32,202 bases of DNA from the NCBI GenBank assembly GCA_050736615.1, contig JBOHWL010000229.1:1-32202 (forward strand), given 5' to 3'. Shown piece after piece: positions 15,924 to 24,549 of the stretch. A program made the translations under genes and the position numbers. The DNA comes from JBOHWJ01 sp050736615 (GTDB lineage Bacteria; Desulfobacterota; Binatia; Binatales; Binataceae). Every line of letters begins with the position of its first letter. Within the stretch, counting starts at the first letter, position 1. The notes beneath the pieces were generated by a model. The model searched no databases. It had not been told where the DNA came from and worked only from the letters and a program-made list of their open reading frames with translations.

Positions 15924-18326
15924 ATGGCAATTCTGCAACATTCGCCCACGGCGACCGGCGCTCCAGGGATTGCGCCGCGCTGGACCCATAGCGCCAAGGA
16001 CATCATCGGCACCGCATATTCGACTTCGAGCCACCTCTGGTTCACTATTTCCCAAGGTGTCATCAGCGAAATTTATTTCCCTACCATCGATCGGCCACAA
16101 GTGCGCGATCTGCAATTCCTGGTCAGCGATGGCGAGACGTTTTTTCACGACACGCATCGTAATCTGCGAAGTTCGATTGAATACCTGGGCGAACACGGGC
16201 TCGGCGTGCGGGTTATCAACGCCGACCTACAGGACCGTTATCGCATCGTGATGGAGGTTATCGCCGACCCTCATCAGGCCTGCCTGCTGATAGATACGCG
16301 TCTGGAGGGGGCTGAGGACTTTCTCAAAAAACTGCATCTTTACGTGCTGCTAGCGCCACATCTTGAGGTCGGCGGATGGGCCAACAATGGCAACGTGGCG
16401 CGGCAGTCCGGGCGCGAGTTCCTCACGGCGCATAAGAACAACGTATGGCTGGCGCTGGCGGCTACAGTGCCATTCATCCGCCGTTCATGCGGTTATGTCG
16501 GCACCACCGACGGATGGCAGGACCTGGCTGCGAACTTCAAGATGGATTATCAATTCGCGGCGGCGATTAACGGTAATATCGCCCTGACCGGCGAAATCGA
16601 TTTGAGCGAAGGCTATCACTTCACCTTGGGGTTGGCTTTCGGTCGCAGCCTGCATCGCGCCGTCACCACGCTTTTCCAGTCACTCGGTTTGCCCTTTGTC
16701 GAGCATAAAACGCGTTTTCTCGAGCAATGGGACCGCATCTGCCGCGATCTGTATCCGTTGGAAAAATTCACCGGCGACGGCGGCATGCTTTATCGGCGCA
16801 GCCGCGAATTGATCATGGCGCACGAGGATAAGAGTTATCCCGGCGCGCTTATCGCCTCGCTCAGCATTCCGTGGGGTGAAGCCAGGGGCGACGAGGATTT
16901 GGGTGGCTATCACCTGGTCTGGACCCGCGACATGATCAACAGCGCGACCGGGTTGCTGGCCGCCGGCGACGCCGTGACGCCCTTGCGCGCGCTGATTTAT
17001 CTGGCCTGCAGCCAACGTGACGACGGCGGCTTTCCGCAGAACTTCTGGATTGACGGCGAGCCCTACTGGAGCGGCATCCAGCTCGACGAGGTCGCTTTTC
17101 CGATTATGCTCGCATGGCGCCTGCAGGCAGCGCGCGGACTAGCCGATTTCGATCCGTATGAGATGGTGATGGCGGCGGCGCACTTCCTGATCCGCCACGG
17201 CCCCGCCACGCCGCAGGAGCGTTGGGAAGAGAACAGCGGTTATTCGCCTTCGACGCTCGCCAGCAATATCGCGGCGTTGATCTGCGCGGCCGGCTTCGCC
17301 AGCCATCGCGGCGACGAAGCCTCGGCGCGCTATCTGACCGAATATGCCGATTTCCTCGAATCGCACGTCGAGGCGTGGACGGTGACGAATACGGGCGTGC
17401 TGGTTCCAGCCATCTCGCGCCATTACATCCGCATCAATCCCGAGAATGTAAACGACGTCACGCCTAACGAAGACCCGGACCGCGGGATGGTGACGATACG
17501 CAATCGTCCACCAGGAGAACCATGGCAATTTCCCGCGGCCGAGATCGTCGACGCCGGCTTTCTCGAGTTGGTCCGCTACGGTATCCGGCGCGCCAACGAC
17601 CCGCTGATGGAGGATTCGCTGCGCGTGATCGATTCGGTGTTGAAGGTCGATTTACCCGCCGGCCCATGCTGGAAGCGCTATACCCACGACGGCTATGGTC
17701 AGCGCGCCGATGGCGGACCCTTCAAAGGATGGGGCGTCGGGCGGCCGTGGCCACTGCTCACCGGGGAGCGGGGCCATTATGAACTGGCGGCCGGCCGCGA
17801 GCCGACGGTTTATTTGCGCGCCATCGAGCGATTTGCGACCGCGACCCGGCTTCTGCCTGAACAGGTGTGGGATCAACCCGACCTGCCCGGCTCGTTGATG
17901 TACCTGGGACGGCCGACCGGCAGCGCGATGCCTCTGATGTGGGCGCATGCTGAATATATCAAGTTGCTGCGCTCGGCCGCCGACGGCGAACTGTTCGATC
18001 TGATTCCAGAGGTGGCGGAGCGTTATCGCAACGGCCGTAAGCGGCGTCCGCTGGAAATTTGGAAGACGAATCGGCAGGTGTGCGCCATCACCGCCGGCGC
18101 GACACTGCGCGTGCAGGCTGTCAAGCCCTTCCTGCTACATTGGACGAATGACGAATGGCGCACCGCGCGTGACAACCCCTCAAGTCCGGTCGCACTCGGC
18201 TTTCATTTCGTCGATCTGGCAACCAAAACGGGCGAACGCGCGCCGCTGCGATTCACTTTCAGATGGTGCGACGGTGATCGCTGGGAAGGGCGCGACTACG
18301 CGGTCGGGCTCAAAGGCACCACGTAA
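15924..18326 (+). CDS. GH15 glucoamylase-type glycoside hydrolase
   Basis: 800 residues, ATG with GAAAGGCGG upstream. Residues 1-270 are a beta-sandwich resembling the N-terminal domain of bacterial glucoamylase/glucodextranase, containing STSSHLWFTISQGVISEIYFP-type sequence (about 32-52). Residues 300-700 form the (alpha/alpha)6 GH15 barrel. The general acid is Glu435/436 in WEENSGYSPST and the likely general base is Glu677 in WAHAEYIKL; YHLVWTRDM and the GGFPQNFW run also match. The enzyme releases glucose from the non-reducing ends of alpha-1,4-glucans or related oligosaccharides by inversion. No signal peptide is visible, so an intracellular role (glycogen or trehalose-like glucan) is plausible despite the tat genes next door. 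Confidence 0.9.
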   Translation: MAILQHSPTATGAPGIAPRWTHSAKDIIGTAYSTSSHLWFTISQGVISEIYFPTIDRPQVRDLQFLVSDGETFFHDTHRNLRSSIEYLGEHGLGVRVINADLQDRYRIVMEVIADPHQACLLIDTRLEGAEDFLKKLHLYVLLAPHLEVGGWANNGNVARQSGREFLTAHKNNVWLALAATVPFIRRSCGYVGTTDGWQDLAANFKMDYQFAAAINGNIALTGEIDLSEGYHFTLGLAFGRSLHRAVTTLFQSLGLPFVEHKTRFLEQWDRICRDLYPLEKFTGDGGMLYRRSRELIMAHEDKSYPGALIASLSIPWGEARGDEDLGGYHLVWTRDMINSATGLLAAGDAVTPLRALIYLACSQRDDGGFPQNFWIDGEPYWSGIQLDEVAFPIMLAWRLQAARGLADFDPYEMVMAAAHFLIRHGPATPQERWEENSGYSPSTLASNIAALICAAGFASHRGDEASARYLTEYADFLESHVEAWTVTNTGVLVPAISRHYIRINPENVNDVTPNEDPDRGMVTIRNRPPGEPWQFPAAEIVDAGFLELVRYGIRRANDPLMEDSLRVIDSVLKVDLPAGPCWKRYTHDGYGQRADGGPFKGWGVGRPWPLLTGERGHYELAAGREPTVYLRAIERFATATRLLPEQVWDQPDLPGSLMYLGRPTGSAMPLMWAHAEYIKLLRSAADGELFDLIPEVAERYRNGRKRRPLEIWKTNRQVCAITAGATLRVQAVKPFLLHWTNDEWRTARDNPSSPVALGFHFVDLATKTGERAPLRFTFRWCDGDRWEGRDYAVGLKGTT
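18264..18316 (+). repeat. Repeat copy 1: 3' end of the glucoamylase gene
   Basis: This 53-base segment encodes the WCDGDRWEGRDYAVGLKG end of the glucoamylase. It is matched by 18568-18620 in the same orientation at about 46 of 53 positions. Confidence 0.75.
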
Positions 18327-18653
18327 CAGTCCAAGACGCAGCTCGCAGACTCGTTGTCCTGAACGCGACTCGCTGACTCGTTCGCTCGGCTCCGCTTCGC
18401 TCCGCCTGGTGTGCTCGCTTCTCCGCACAGAGCGGCTCCGCTGGTGGCGCTCGGAATGACAGAAAAACAAAATCTTCACACACTCTCAGGGTAAACTCCG
18501 ATTTACCGCTTCGACAGCCTCCGCTCGAAATGACAGCCATGGCTTGCGAGGAGAGTTCCCGCGCAACTGGTGCGACGGTGATCGCCGGGAAGGTCGCGCC
18601 TAGGCGGTCGAACTCAGAGGATTCCATCGCGATTCGTAACTGCGATCCCCAAG
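18327..18653. other. Non-coding region with dispersed-repeat elements
   Basis: 327 bases between the convergent glucoamylase and DUF1329 genes. It contains GCTCGGAATGACAG (18449-18462) and GCTCGAAATGACAG (18523-18536), ends of the TGTCATTC/GAATGACA repeat family seen at 28100-28390, plus tandem CTCG/GCTCCGCTTCGCTC-like sequence at 18371-18405. GTAAA/TTTAC arms form a small hairpin at 18491-18506. Open frames here are low-complexity and not credible genes. Confidence 0.5.
18568..18620 (+). repeat. Repeat copy 2: degenerate duplicate of the glucoamylase 3' end
   Basis: In the intergenic region, starting TGGTGCGACGGTGATCG as in copy 1 and matching it at about 46 of 53 positions. A TAC-to-TAG change puts a stop in the equivalent reading frame, so it is a decayed fragment. 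Confidence 0.7.
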
Positions 18654-20024
18654 CTAGCGCATAACCTCGGTAAGACCGCCGGGAGTTGTATAACGCTCGA
18701 TATCCTCGTATTCCTTGGGCGCATCCTGGTTTATCAGAACGTCATAGCCATGACCGTCGGCGGGTCCGGAATAGGTCGCATGATGATCGTCCAGATCCCA
18801 ATAATGCGAATACTGTGCGCCAGATAAGTTCTGCATCCCGATGCCCGGAACCTTGAGCACGATGGGCTGCAGCAGCGCCACCTTCCACAGCTTCATCTTC
18901 GCATTGTAGAGATCTTCCCACAGCGCGCCGTAAAATTGTTTGTCGATATACATGATGCGTTTGCCATAGCAATAGCCCTGCGCTCTCGCCGGAATTTTTC
19001 GCACGTCGATGACATAGACGTCGCGCAACTCCCATTTCCCCCACCCCGGCTTCGGCCATCCCAACGCCATGTCGTAATCCTCGGGGAAGCGCCCGCCCGC
19101 CGTGCCCACGTTCATTTGCGAGAGAATTTTTCTCTCACCAGCCAAGGTAGCGTTAAATTCCGGAATATTGCCGTTAAAGCCGAAGCGCCCGTCATCCGGC
19201 GTGGTGTCGGACCCCGATGTGGCGCATCGCGCGGCCGACGATAAACGTTCCGTACGTCTGAGGGCCGGTTTGAATTCGAAGATGTCCTGCGGCTTGCTCA
19301 AGTCCGCATAGCCAATGGTTAGCGTTGTCGTATATTTCGCCTGTTCAGGCTCCTCGACCATCGCCCAGATAGTGTAGAACTTGCCCTCGCCACCGGGAAT
19401 CGTGGCCAGCACGCCAGCGTCGGTGTTGAATGAAAGCTGGCGATAAACCCACAACGATTTGAGGCAGTTGATGCTGCCGTATGGGTCCTGGGTACAGGAA
19501 AAGCCCAGATTATCGGGAGTGTTGACGACCAGATGAGGAAAATAGCGGTACCAATAATCGGCGAGAATTTTCCATCCCTGATCCGGTGCCGCTGGTTTGG
19601 GGAACGGCACGCCACCACCATAGCCAGTGAGCGTGCGGCCGCCATCGGGCAGTGCGACGATCCTGGTTTGGCTTGAGAACTTCTCCGTCGCCGCAAGGTA
19701 GTTCTTTGGCAACGGATTGATCACGGTCGGCCCTACCACCATCCGCACATCCGGCGGCATTTTCCAGAAATAGCGGCCTTCAAAAAGCGCGACCATTCCG
19801 TCCGGCATGAACTGCTTGAACTGCCGCCAGTTCTCCATCGTGATGGCCGTGCCGGGGTCAATCGTCGCTGGAGCTGACTTCGCATTCGCAACAGTTGAAA
19901 TCGCGGCTGCGCGCCCTGAAGGATTCGCAGCGAACGCGACCTCAGCTTTCAGCAGCGTTAATCCCAATGAGACAAGAATCAACGCCAGGCACAAAATACC
20001 GATGCGAACCCATTCAGATCTCAT
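18654..20024 (-). CDS. DUF1329-family exported protein
   Basis: 456 residues from ATG 20024, chosen because GGAGG lies about 9 bases upstream; a further in-frame start at 20069 would precede a basic stretch. The N-terminus is a signal peptide with a long hydrophobic core (IGILCLALILVSLGLTLL, about 8-25) and an AFA-type cleavage site. The mature part resembles DUF1329: NWRQFKQFMPDGMVALFEGRYFWKMP-type opening, GGVPFPKP motif, DVYVIDVRKIP and YIDKQFYGALWEDLYNA near the C-terminus. DUF1329 proteins are periplasmic or outer-membrane beta-rich proteins with a LolA/LolB-like fold, often linked to hydrocarbon or steroid degradation loci. The substrate is unknown. Confidence 0.85.
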   Translation of the reverse strand: MRSEWVRIGILCLALILVSLGLTLLKAEVAFAANPSGRAAAISTVANAKSAPATIDPGTAITMENWRQFKQFMPDGMVALFEGRYFWKMPPDVRMVVGPTVINPLPKNYLAATEKFSSQTRIVALPDGGRTLTGYGGGVPFPKPAAPDQGWKILADYWYRYFPHLVVNTPDNLGFSCTQDPYGSINCLKSLWVYRQLSFNTDAGVLATIPGGEGKFYTIWAMVEEPEQAKYTTTLTIGYADLSKPQDIFEFKPALRRTERLSSAARCATSGSDTTPDDGRFGFNGNIPEFNATLAGERKILSQMNVGTAGGRFPEDYDMALGWPKPGWGKWELRDVYVIDVRKIPARAQGYCYGKRIMYIDKQFYGALWEDLYNAKMKLWKVALLQPIVLKVPGIGMQNLSGAQYSHYWDLDDHHATYSGPADGHGYDVLINQDAPKEYEDIERYTTPGGLTEVMR

Positions 20025-20136
20025 CCTCACGCGCCTCCGACGATACGAATTGCGCAAGCGATGGATCATTTCAAGCGGAATTTGAGGTTGTAGCTCCTCT
20101 AATCAGACCTCAAGGCAACAAAATCATCGCAGGCAC

Positions 20137-20343
20137 TCACATCAAACGCCGAATCGAGAAGCTCGCGGCGAGCGAATCAATCAGCGCGTTGATATCCCCC
20201 GACGATTCGGGCGCGAAATAAAGCTTCAAATGATGAAGCGTCGGATTTTCGGTGCGCAGCGTCGCCAGATTGTCATATGATTCGATAATCGCCTTGAACA
20301 ATGCGATTTGCACTGGCGCGATTTCGAGTACTATGGTTTCCAT
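20137..20343 (-). CDS. Small DUF4911-like protein
   Basis: 68 residues from ATG 20343 (a GTG one codon earlier is possible). It is a compact alpha/beta protein: METIVLEIAPVQIALFKAIIESY, a DNLATLRTENP turn, LKLYFAPESSGD and a final helix ALIDSLAASF, given in parts. The pattern strand, helix with ESYDNLATLRT, strand, P-x-x-x-x-x-D, helix fits DUF4911, small proteins common in deltaproteobacterial-type genomes with no known role. The ribosome-binding sequence is weak. It is on the same strand as, and upstream of, the DUF1329 gene (112 bases). Confidence 0.6.
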   Translation of the reverse strand: METIVLEIAPVQIALFKAIIESYDNLATLRTENPTLHHLKLYFAPESSGDINALIDSLAASFSIRRLM

Positions 20344-20523
20344 CACGAGGTCTCGCTCATCTTACGTCATTTGCGGTGTGTCCGGCTGACGGAAGTCGTT
20401 CCCGGCTTCACTCGCCAATTGGCCCGGATGCCTCCTTGGCGCCAGCTATGCGCACAACGGTTCGCTTACCGCAATGCTGGCGCAGGGTGGACTATGCCGC
20501 CCGGCCAGCCTAGATTCTAGCCA
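20344..20523. other. Divergent intergenic region upstream of the ArsA-like pair
   Basis: 180 bases that should hold the promoters of the DUF4911-like gene (minus) and the ArsA-like pair (plus). I see no clear -35/-10 pair or hairpin. Overlapping open frames at 20301-20520 look non-coding. Confidence 0.3.
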
Positions 20524-21399
20524 ATGGCGCCGCCGCGTTTGATCTTTGTGACCGGCAAGGGCGGCACGGGCAAAAGCACGGTCGCCGCCGCCTTGGCGAG
20601 CGCCCTCTCGCGCATCCAGCGCACCACGCTTGCCGAACTCGAAGGGCGGCCGCTGACGGCGCATGCTTTGGTCGATCACGACGGCGCCGAGCCGGCCCGC
20701 AATCATCTCGAAGTCACGGCGCTGAGCGCGCGCGCCGAACTGGAAGGCTTCATTCAGCGTATCGTGCCGCTCAAGGCAATTTCCCGGCGGATGCTCAAGA
20801 GCCGCACATTTGGCTACGTTACCGCCGCACTGCCGGGGCTGGAAGCTTTTCTGATGTTGGAACGCTTGCGCCTGATGGCGACAAACGCCGCACTCGAGGA
20901 TCGCTTTATCGTGATCGACGGGCCGGCGACTGGCGGGGCGCTCGAGTTGCTTTCCGTCCAAAGCGGCATCAAGGCACTCGCACCGTTTGGTACATTGAAT
21001 CGGCTCGCGGTCCAAGTCGGCGAATTTCTCAACGACCCCACCCTTTTCGCCGTGTTGTTGACCGTATCTCCTGAAGAACTCGCGGTGCGCGAGACGCTGC
21101 AGGCGGTGACAACCCTGCGTGAAAAGCTCGGCATTGAATGTCTCGCCACGGTGCTCAATGGCGTTGCCACAAGTCCCTTCAGCGAAGCGGAAATCGCGGC
21201 TCTCAAAGCCGCGGGCCCGCTCGCCGAAATCGCCGTCCGCAGGCGCGCGATGGCGGAAGCGGCGGGATGCGCGCGGCGCGAGCTTCGGCGCGCGGGAATG
21301 CCGCTGGTGGAATTGCCGATGCTGTTTGAAACTGTGCTGGGCCGAGCGCAACTTGGACGACTCAGCCTCGTGCTTGCGGACGCGCTCGTAAAATTATGA
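20524..21399 (+). CDS. ArsA-like ATPase, first of a pair
   Basis: 291 residues. The deviant Walker A GKGGTGKST is at residues 11-19, and the family's DTAPTGHTLRLL signature appears as DGPATGGALELL, so the key His and Thr are changed and the arsenite-binding cysteines of plasmid ArsA are absent. It therefore belongs to the ArsA/Get3 (SIMIBI) ATPase superfamily but is unlikely to drive arsenite efflux. Its stop overlaps the next ATG in ATGA (21396-21399). Paired ArsA-like genes of this kind occur in mycobacteria and deltaproteobacteria, where they are thought to form heterodimers. The cargo or membrane partner is not visible here. Confidence 0.85.
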   Translation: MAPPRLIFVTGKGGTGKSTVAAALASALSRIQRTTLAELEGRPLTAHALVDHDGAEPARNHLEVTALSARAELEGFIQRIVPLKAISRRMLKSRTFGYVTAALPGLEAFLMLERLRLMATNAALEDRFIVIDGPATGGALELLSVQSGIKALAPFGTLNRLAVQVGEFLNDPTLFAVLLTVSPEELAVRETLQAVTTLREKLGIECLATVLNGVATSPFSEAEIAALKAAGPLAEIAVRRRAMAEAAGCARRELRRAGMPLVELPMLFETVLGRAQLGRLSLVLADALVKL

Positions 21400-22490
21400 A
21401 GGTTGACCCACTCGCGCTGGAGGCGCACCGCCTGGTGATCTGTCTGGGGCCGGGCGGGGTTGGTAAAACCACCTTGAGCGCGGCACTGGCATTGCGTGCG
21501 GCTCTTTCCGGGCGAAGTGTGGACGTCATGACGGTGGATCCGGCGCCACGCCTGCTGGATGCGCTCGGGCTGGAAGACGACCGCGCGACGCCGCAGCCGG
21601 TTCCTCTGGCTGGACTCGGCGCCAGGCGTGGCGGCAAATTGCGCGCGCTCAAGCTCGACCCAAAGCGCACCTTTGATGAGCTGGTCGCCCAATATGCGTC
21701 GTCACCCGCGGCGCGCGACGCGATCTTGTCCGATCGCATTTATCACAATATCTCGAATGCGCTGGCCGGAGTGGGCGACTACATGGCGATGGAGCGGCTG
21801 CTCCAGCTTCATCTGGACCGCCCGGCGGGGTTGATTGTGCTCGACACGCCGCCGGCGCGCGACGCCATTGATTTTCTCGACGCCCCGCATCGTATGCTCA
21901 ACCTGCTGGACTCGCGCGCGATCACATTGTTGGGGACTTCGCGCGAGTTAATGCGCCGGCCGCTGGCGGTGTTCGATATTGCGGCGCGCGCGGTGCTCGC
22001 CGCTTTCGATCGTTTGACCGGACTGCGTCTGTTGAAGGACGTGCAGGCCTTCGTGGGTCATTTTGACGGCATGTACAGAGGCTTCGCCGACCGGGCCGCA
22101 CGCGCGCAAGAGTTGCTTCGCGCTGATTCCAGTCTGGTCGTGTTGATCACCAACGCCCAGGCTGAGCGCGTGGAGCAAGCGGGCACCTTTATCGAGGCGC
22201 TCGAAAAGCTTGGACTGAAACTCGGCGCGGTGGTGGTCAACCGCATGATGCCACCGTTGCCCGAGGCCGCCGCCCTGGCGCATGCGGAATTACCTGCGGC
22301 GCTGCGGCGCAAGCTGATGCGCAATCTGGAGGATTTCGCCGCGCTCAAGCGGCGTGAGACAGTCGCGTTTGATTCATTGCGTCGGGCAATGCCGCCCAAC
22401 GTCTCCGTCCTTATCGCGCCCGAACTCGGCCACACGCCGCGTTCGTTGATTGAACTGGCCGAGATCGCCACGAGCCTTAAAGCCGTGTGA
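21396..22490 (+). CDS. ArsA-like ATPase, second of a pair
   Basis: 364 residues, starting inside the stop of the first ATPase (ATGA overlap), which implies coupled translation and a stoichiometric pair. The P-loop GPGGVGKTT is at 18-26, TVDPAPRL follows (switch-I-like), and the signature position reads DTPPARDAIDFL, again lacking the arsenite-binding cysteines. The insert between about 100 and 200 carries an extra helical region (SNALAGVGDYMAMERLLQL) reminiscent of the Get3/ArsA helical subdomain that binds a client. With the upstream gene it is best read as an ATP-driven heterodimer with a membrane or lipid-related client. The client is unknown. Confidence 0.85.
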   Translation: MKVDPLALEAHRLVICLGPGGVGKTTLSAALALRAALSGRSVDVMTVDPAPRLLDALGLEDDRATPQPVPLAGLGARRGGKLRALKLDPKRTFDELVAQYASSPAARDAILSDRIYHNISNALAGVGDYMAMERLLQLHLDRPAGLIVLDTPPARDAIDFLDAPHRMLNLLDSRAITLLGTSRELMRRPLAVFDIAARAVLAAFDRLTGLRLLKDVQAFVGHFDGMYRGFADRAARAQELLRADSSLVVLITNAQAERVEQAGTFIEALEKLGLKLGAVVVNRMMPPLPEAAALAHAELPAALRRKLMRNLEDFAALKRRETVAFDSLRRAMPPNVSVLIAPELGHTPRSLIELAEIATSLKAV

Positions 22491-22501
22491 CCGTCGCGAT
22501 C

Positions 22502-22870
22502 CTACTCGCTGGTATTTTTCGGCTTGCGTCTGGATTTGCCGCCGCGGGGGGTGGCGGGCGGTGTGGAATGCTCCAGTTGCTCCACCATCCGGTCGACCTT
22601 CATGCTAAGGTTTACGAGCTGGCCATTGAGGTGGTCGAGGCGGGCCTTGAGCTCGCGCACATCGCGTTTGGAGGGGATGTTGACGAAATCCAAAACCGTC
22701 TCGACGTTGCGGTCGAAGGTGCCTTTATTGGCCAATAATCGTTCGCCCGCACGCCCCATCCGACGACGAAGATTATCGTTGGCCATCGCTTCACTGAAAA
22801 AACTGCTGACACCCTCCTCGCTCATTTGGCGCAGTTTCGCGATCAGGCTTTCCACGTCTTTACGTGCCAT
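22502..22870 (-). CDS. Phasin-like coiled-coil protein
   Basis: 122 residues, ATG 22870. The first 60 residues are helical, with a leucine/alanine pattern. Residues 65-100 form a probable coiled coil (DVRELKARLDHLNGQL and MVEQLE). The C-terminal 20 residues are basic, Pro/Lys-rich (GGKSRRKPK), a possible nucleic acid or polymer-binding tail. This plan resembles poly(hydroxyalkanoate) granule-associated phasins and other small coiled-coil scaffolds; I do not recognise a diagnostic motif, so the function is open. It is convergent with the ArsA-like pair (11 bases between stops) and divergent from the next small membrane gene. Confidence 0.6.
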   Translation of the reverse strand: MARKDVESLIAKLRQMSEEGVSSFFSEAMANDNLRRRMGRAGERLLANKGTFDRNVETVLDFVNIPSKRDVRELKARLDHLNGQLVNLSMKVDRMVEQLEHSTPPATPRGGKSRRKPKNTSE

Positions 22871-22909
22871 TGTGTTTAACTATAGCGAGGCTGGGTATAT
22901 AGGCAAACT

Positions 22910-23194
22910 ATGACCGTGCTGGCCCAGATCATCGGGTTCGCCTCGGGTTTCGCCCTGATGCGCTATCACGAGGGGACGCTCTCGTTGTTGGCCACGTCGT
23001 TGATGGTGGACGCGGCACTGGCGCCGCTCACCGCGATTATCGCCGCGCGGCGCGGGCGCCGGATCGCGCTGTGGGCGGTGCTGGGATTCCTTTTCGGCAT
23101 GTGGGCGCTCGCGGTGGTGCTGCTGTTCAAGCCACGCGCCGCCAATCCGGGCCAGGCCAGTCCGGATTATCCGCCAGCTTCCGACGCCGCTTGA
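22910..23194 (+). CDS. Small membrane protein of unknown function
   Basis: 94 residues, ATG 22910. Two or three hydrophobic segments are visible (about 5-16, 26-45 and 53-73), separated by an Arg-rich loop AARRGRRIAL, and a short Pro/Ala-rich C-terminal tail. No known family is recognised. Its 3' end overlaps the 3' end of the hydrolase gene on the other strand by 68 bases. It is divergent from the coiled-coil protein gene, with about 39 bases between the starts, so they may share a promoter region. Confidence 0.55.
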   Translation: MTVLAQIIGFASGFALMRYHEGTLSLLATSLMVDAALAPLTAIIAARRGRRIALWAVLGFLFGMWALAVVLLFKPRAANPGQASPDYPPASDAA

Positions 23195-24350
23195 GCCAAG
23201 CCAGCGCCGGAGCGAAAACCGCACGCTCCGCATAGCTACCGCAAATCACGTCCAGATGGCCCCACCCGCGCAAGCTGATGACGCGCACGTCCGAACTGCC
23301 TGTCGCATGCGCCGACCGTGCGACCTGTTTTGGCCATTGCGGCGAAATATTGGTGCTGCTGAACGCCATCACGGGAATTCGCGAAGATCCGAGCGTCTTC
23401 ATCCGCGCCGGTGTGAACGGCGCTTCGTAGTCCTGCACGGCCGGCCAATAACGGTCGAAAATTGTCAGTTGCCGCGCCAGCACCGCGGGATCGGAAAATC
23501 CGCCAAGCGCGTTGGCCAACCCGCCGTGCCCGCCGAAGCTCGCCGAATCGTACAGGACATGGGCAAGATTATCGGCGGCGTTCCGGTATTTTCTCAGCGG
23601 CGCGGGACCGTTGGGATTGCGAATGACGTCCTCGAGCAGCGCCCGCCGCAACTGGTAGGTCAGGTGCTTGCCGCCGATATCGTCAACGATGCGGCCCGGC
23701 GGCGGCGTGCCGGCCACACGATGGGGTATCCATCCGTCGAAAAGGAGGAGACCTTCGACGTTTTGCGGATGCTGTGCCGCGTACAGATAGGCGAAGCTGA
23801 CGCCGCGACTGAAACCTGACAAAAAAATCCGACGCCGCCCGGTCGTCGCTATAATAAAGCGCACCGCCGCGTCAATGTCGGACTCGAACACCGCGTCGGT
23901 CCATCCGCGCAGCTCGCCGAGCCTTGCACTTGGCGTGTCGGGCGGGATGAAATGCGTGCGGTAATCGAACGACCAGAAATCAACCCCATGCGCTGCCATA
24001 TAAAGCGGAAGCGAGTACCGCGCATTGTCGATCGCGACCTCGCCATTCATGTTGGTCCCGGGCAGATACAATACGACGATGGCCGGCTTGACTGGCGGCT
24101 TGAGACCGCGATGCAGGCGCCGAAGCCCAATGCGATCAAACGGCGAGGGACCGCGCCGGGCCTCAAAGGTCCATTGGTGAACCCGCGGGGTACTTTCGAA
24201 TGAACGTACCGTTCCAACCTGTACGAAATGCGCAGCCAAGGTGGTTGCGATTCCCCCGGAATGCGCCGACGCGACGATCGCCGTCAGCGCACCCGCGATT
24301 ACGACCGCGCTGCTTAAATGGATACGATGAAGCGGTGATGGATTTTTCAT
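23127..24350 (-). CDS. Exported alpha/beta hydrolase
   Basis: 407 residues from ATG 24350; a TTG three codons earlier is possible. It has an N-terminal membrane anchor or signal peptide (hydrophobic SAVVIAGALTAIVASAHS, about 14-30). The catalytic machinery of the alpha/beta-hydrolase fold is present: the oxyanion-type LPGTNMNG (about 96-103), nucleophile Ser181 in SGFSRG and His365 in GWGHLDV. The substrate is unknown; the size and DGWIPH/FDRYW sequences suit a large lipase- or peptidase-like hydrolase. Its stop lies inside the small membrane protein gene on the opposite strand. Confidence 0.75.
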   Translation of the reverse strand: MKNPSPLHRIHLSSAVVIAGALTAIVASAHSGGIATTLAAHFVQVGTVRSFESTPRVHQWTFEARRGPSPFDRIGLRRLHRGLKPPVKPAIVVLYLPGTNMNGEVAIDNARYSLPLYMAAHGVDFWSFDYRTHFIPPDTPSARLGELRGWTDAVFESDIDAAVRFIIATTGRRRIFLSGFSRGVSFAYLYAAQHPQNVEGLLLFDGWIPHRVAGTPPPGRIVDDIGGKHLTYQLRRALLEDVIRNPNGPAPLRKYRNAADNLAHVLYDSASFGGHGGLANALGGFSDPAVLARQLTIFDRYWPAVQDYEAPFTPARMKTLGSSRIPVMAFSSTNISPQWPKQVARSAHATGSSDVRVISLRGWGHLDVICGSYAERAVFAPALAWLKRRRKLADNPDWPGPDWRRVA

Positions 24351-24549
24351 GAGGCGCAATCCGCATGGCGTGATTCAAGGCAAAGCGCACTGATGGCACA
24401 TTGCGGATGGTCGCATCAACCAGATTTTGCTTCCCTGCCTGTGGTCTCGACGCGCGTGCAAACGTCAAGCGTTGACCTTGGCGGCGACGCATGCGAAACC
24501 AATTAGCAGCGAAAACCCGCGCGCGCGATCTTTGCAATCGGAGTAGACA

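Noticed and set aside
15924..18326. Tat-exported glucoamylase, given the adjacent tat genes
   Set aside because: The N-terminus has no twin-arginine motif or hydrophobic signal segment.
18148..18627. Short frames on both strands after the glucoamylase gene
   Set aside because: They are made of CTCG/GCTC repeat sequence and shadow frames of the gene end.
20308..20520. 70-residue plus-strand frame just before the ArsA-like pair
   Set aside because: No ribosome-binding site, no recognisable features, and overlap with the start of the DUF4911-like gene.
20524..22490. Arsenite efflux operon
   Set aside because: Neither ATPase has the arsenite-binding cysteines, and no arsB, arsC, arsR or arsD is near.
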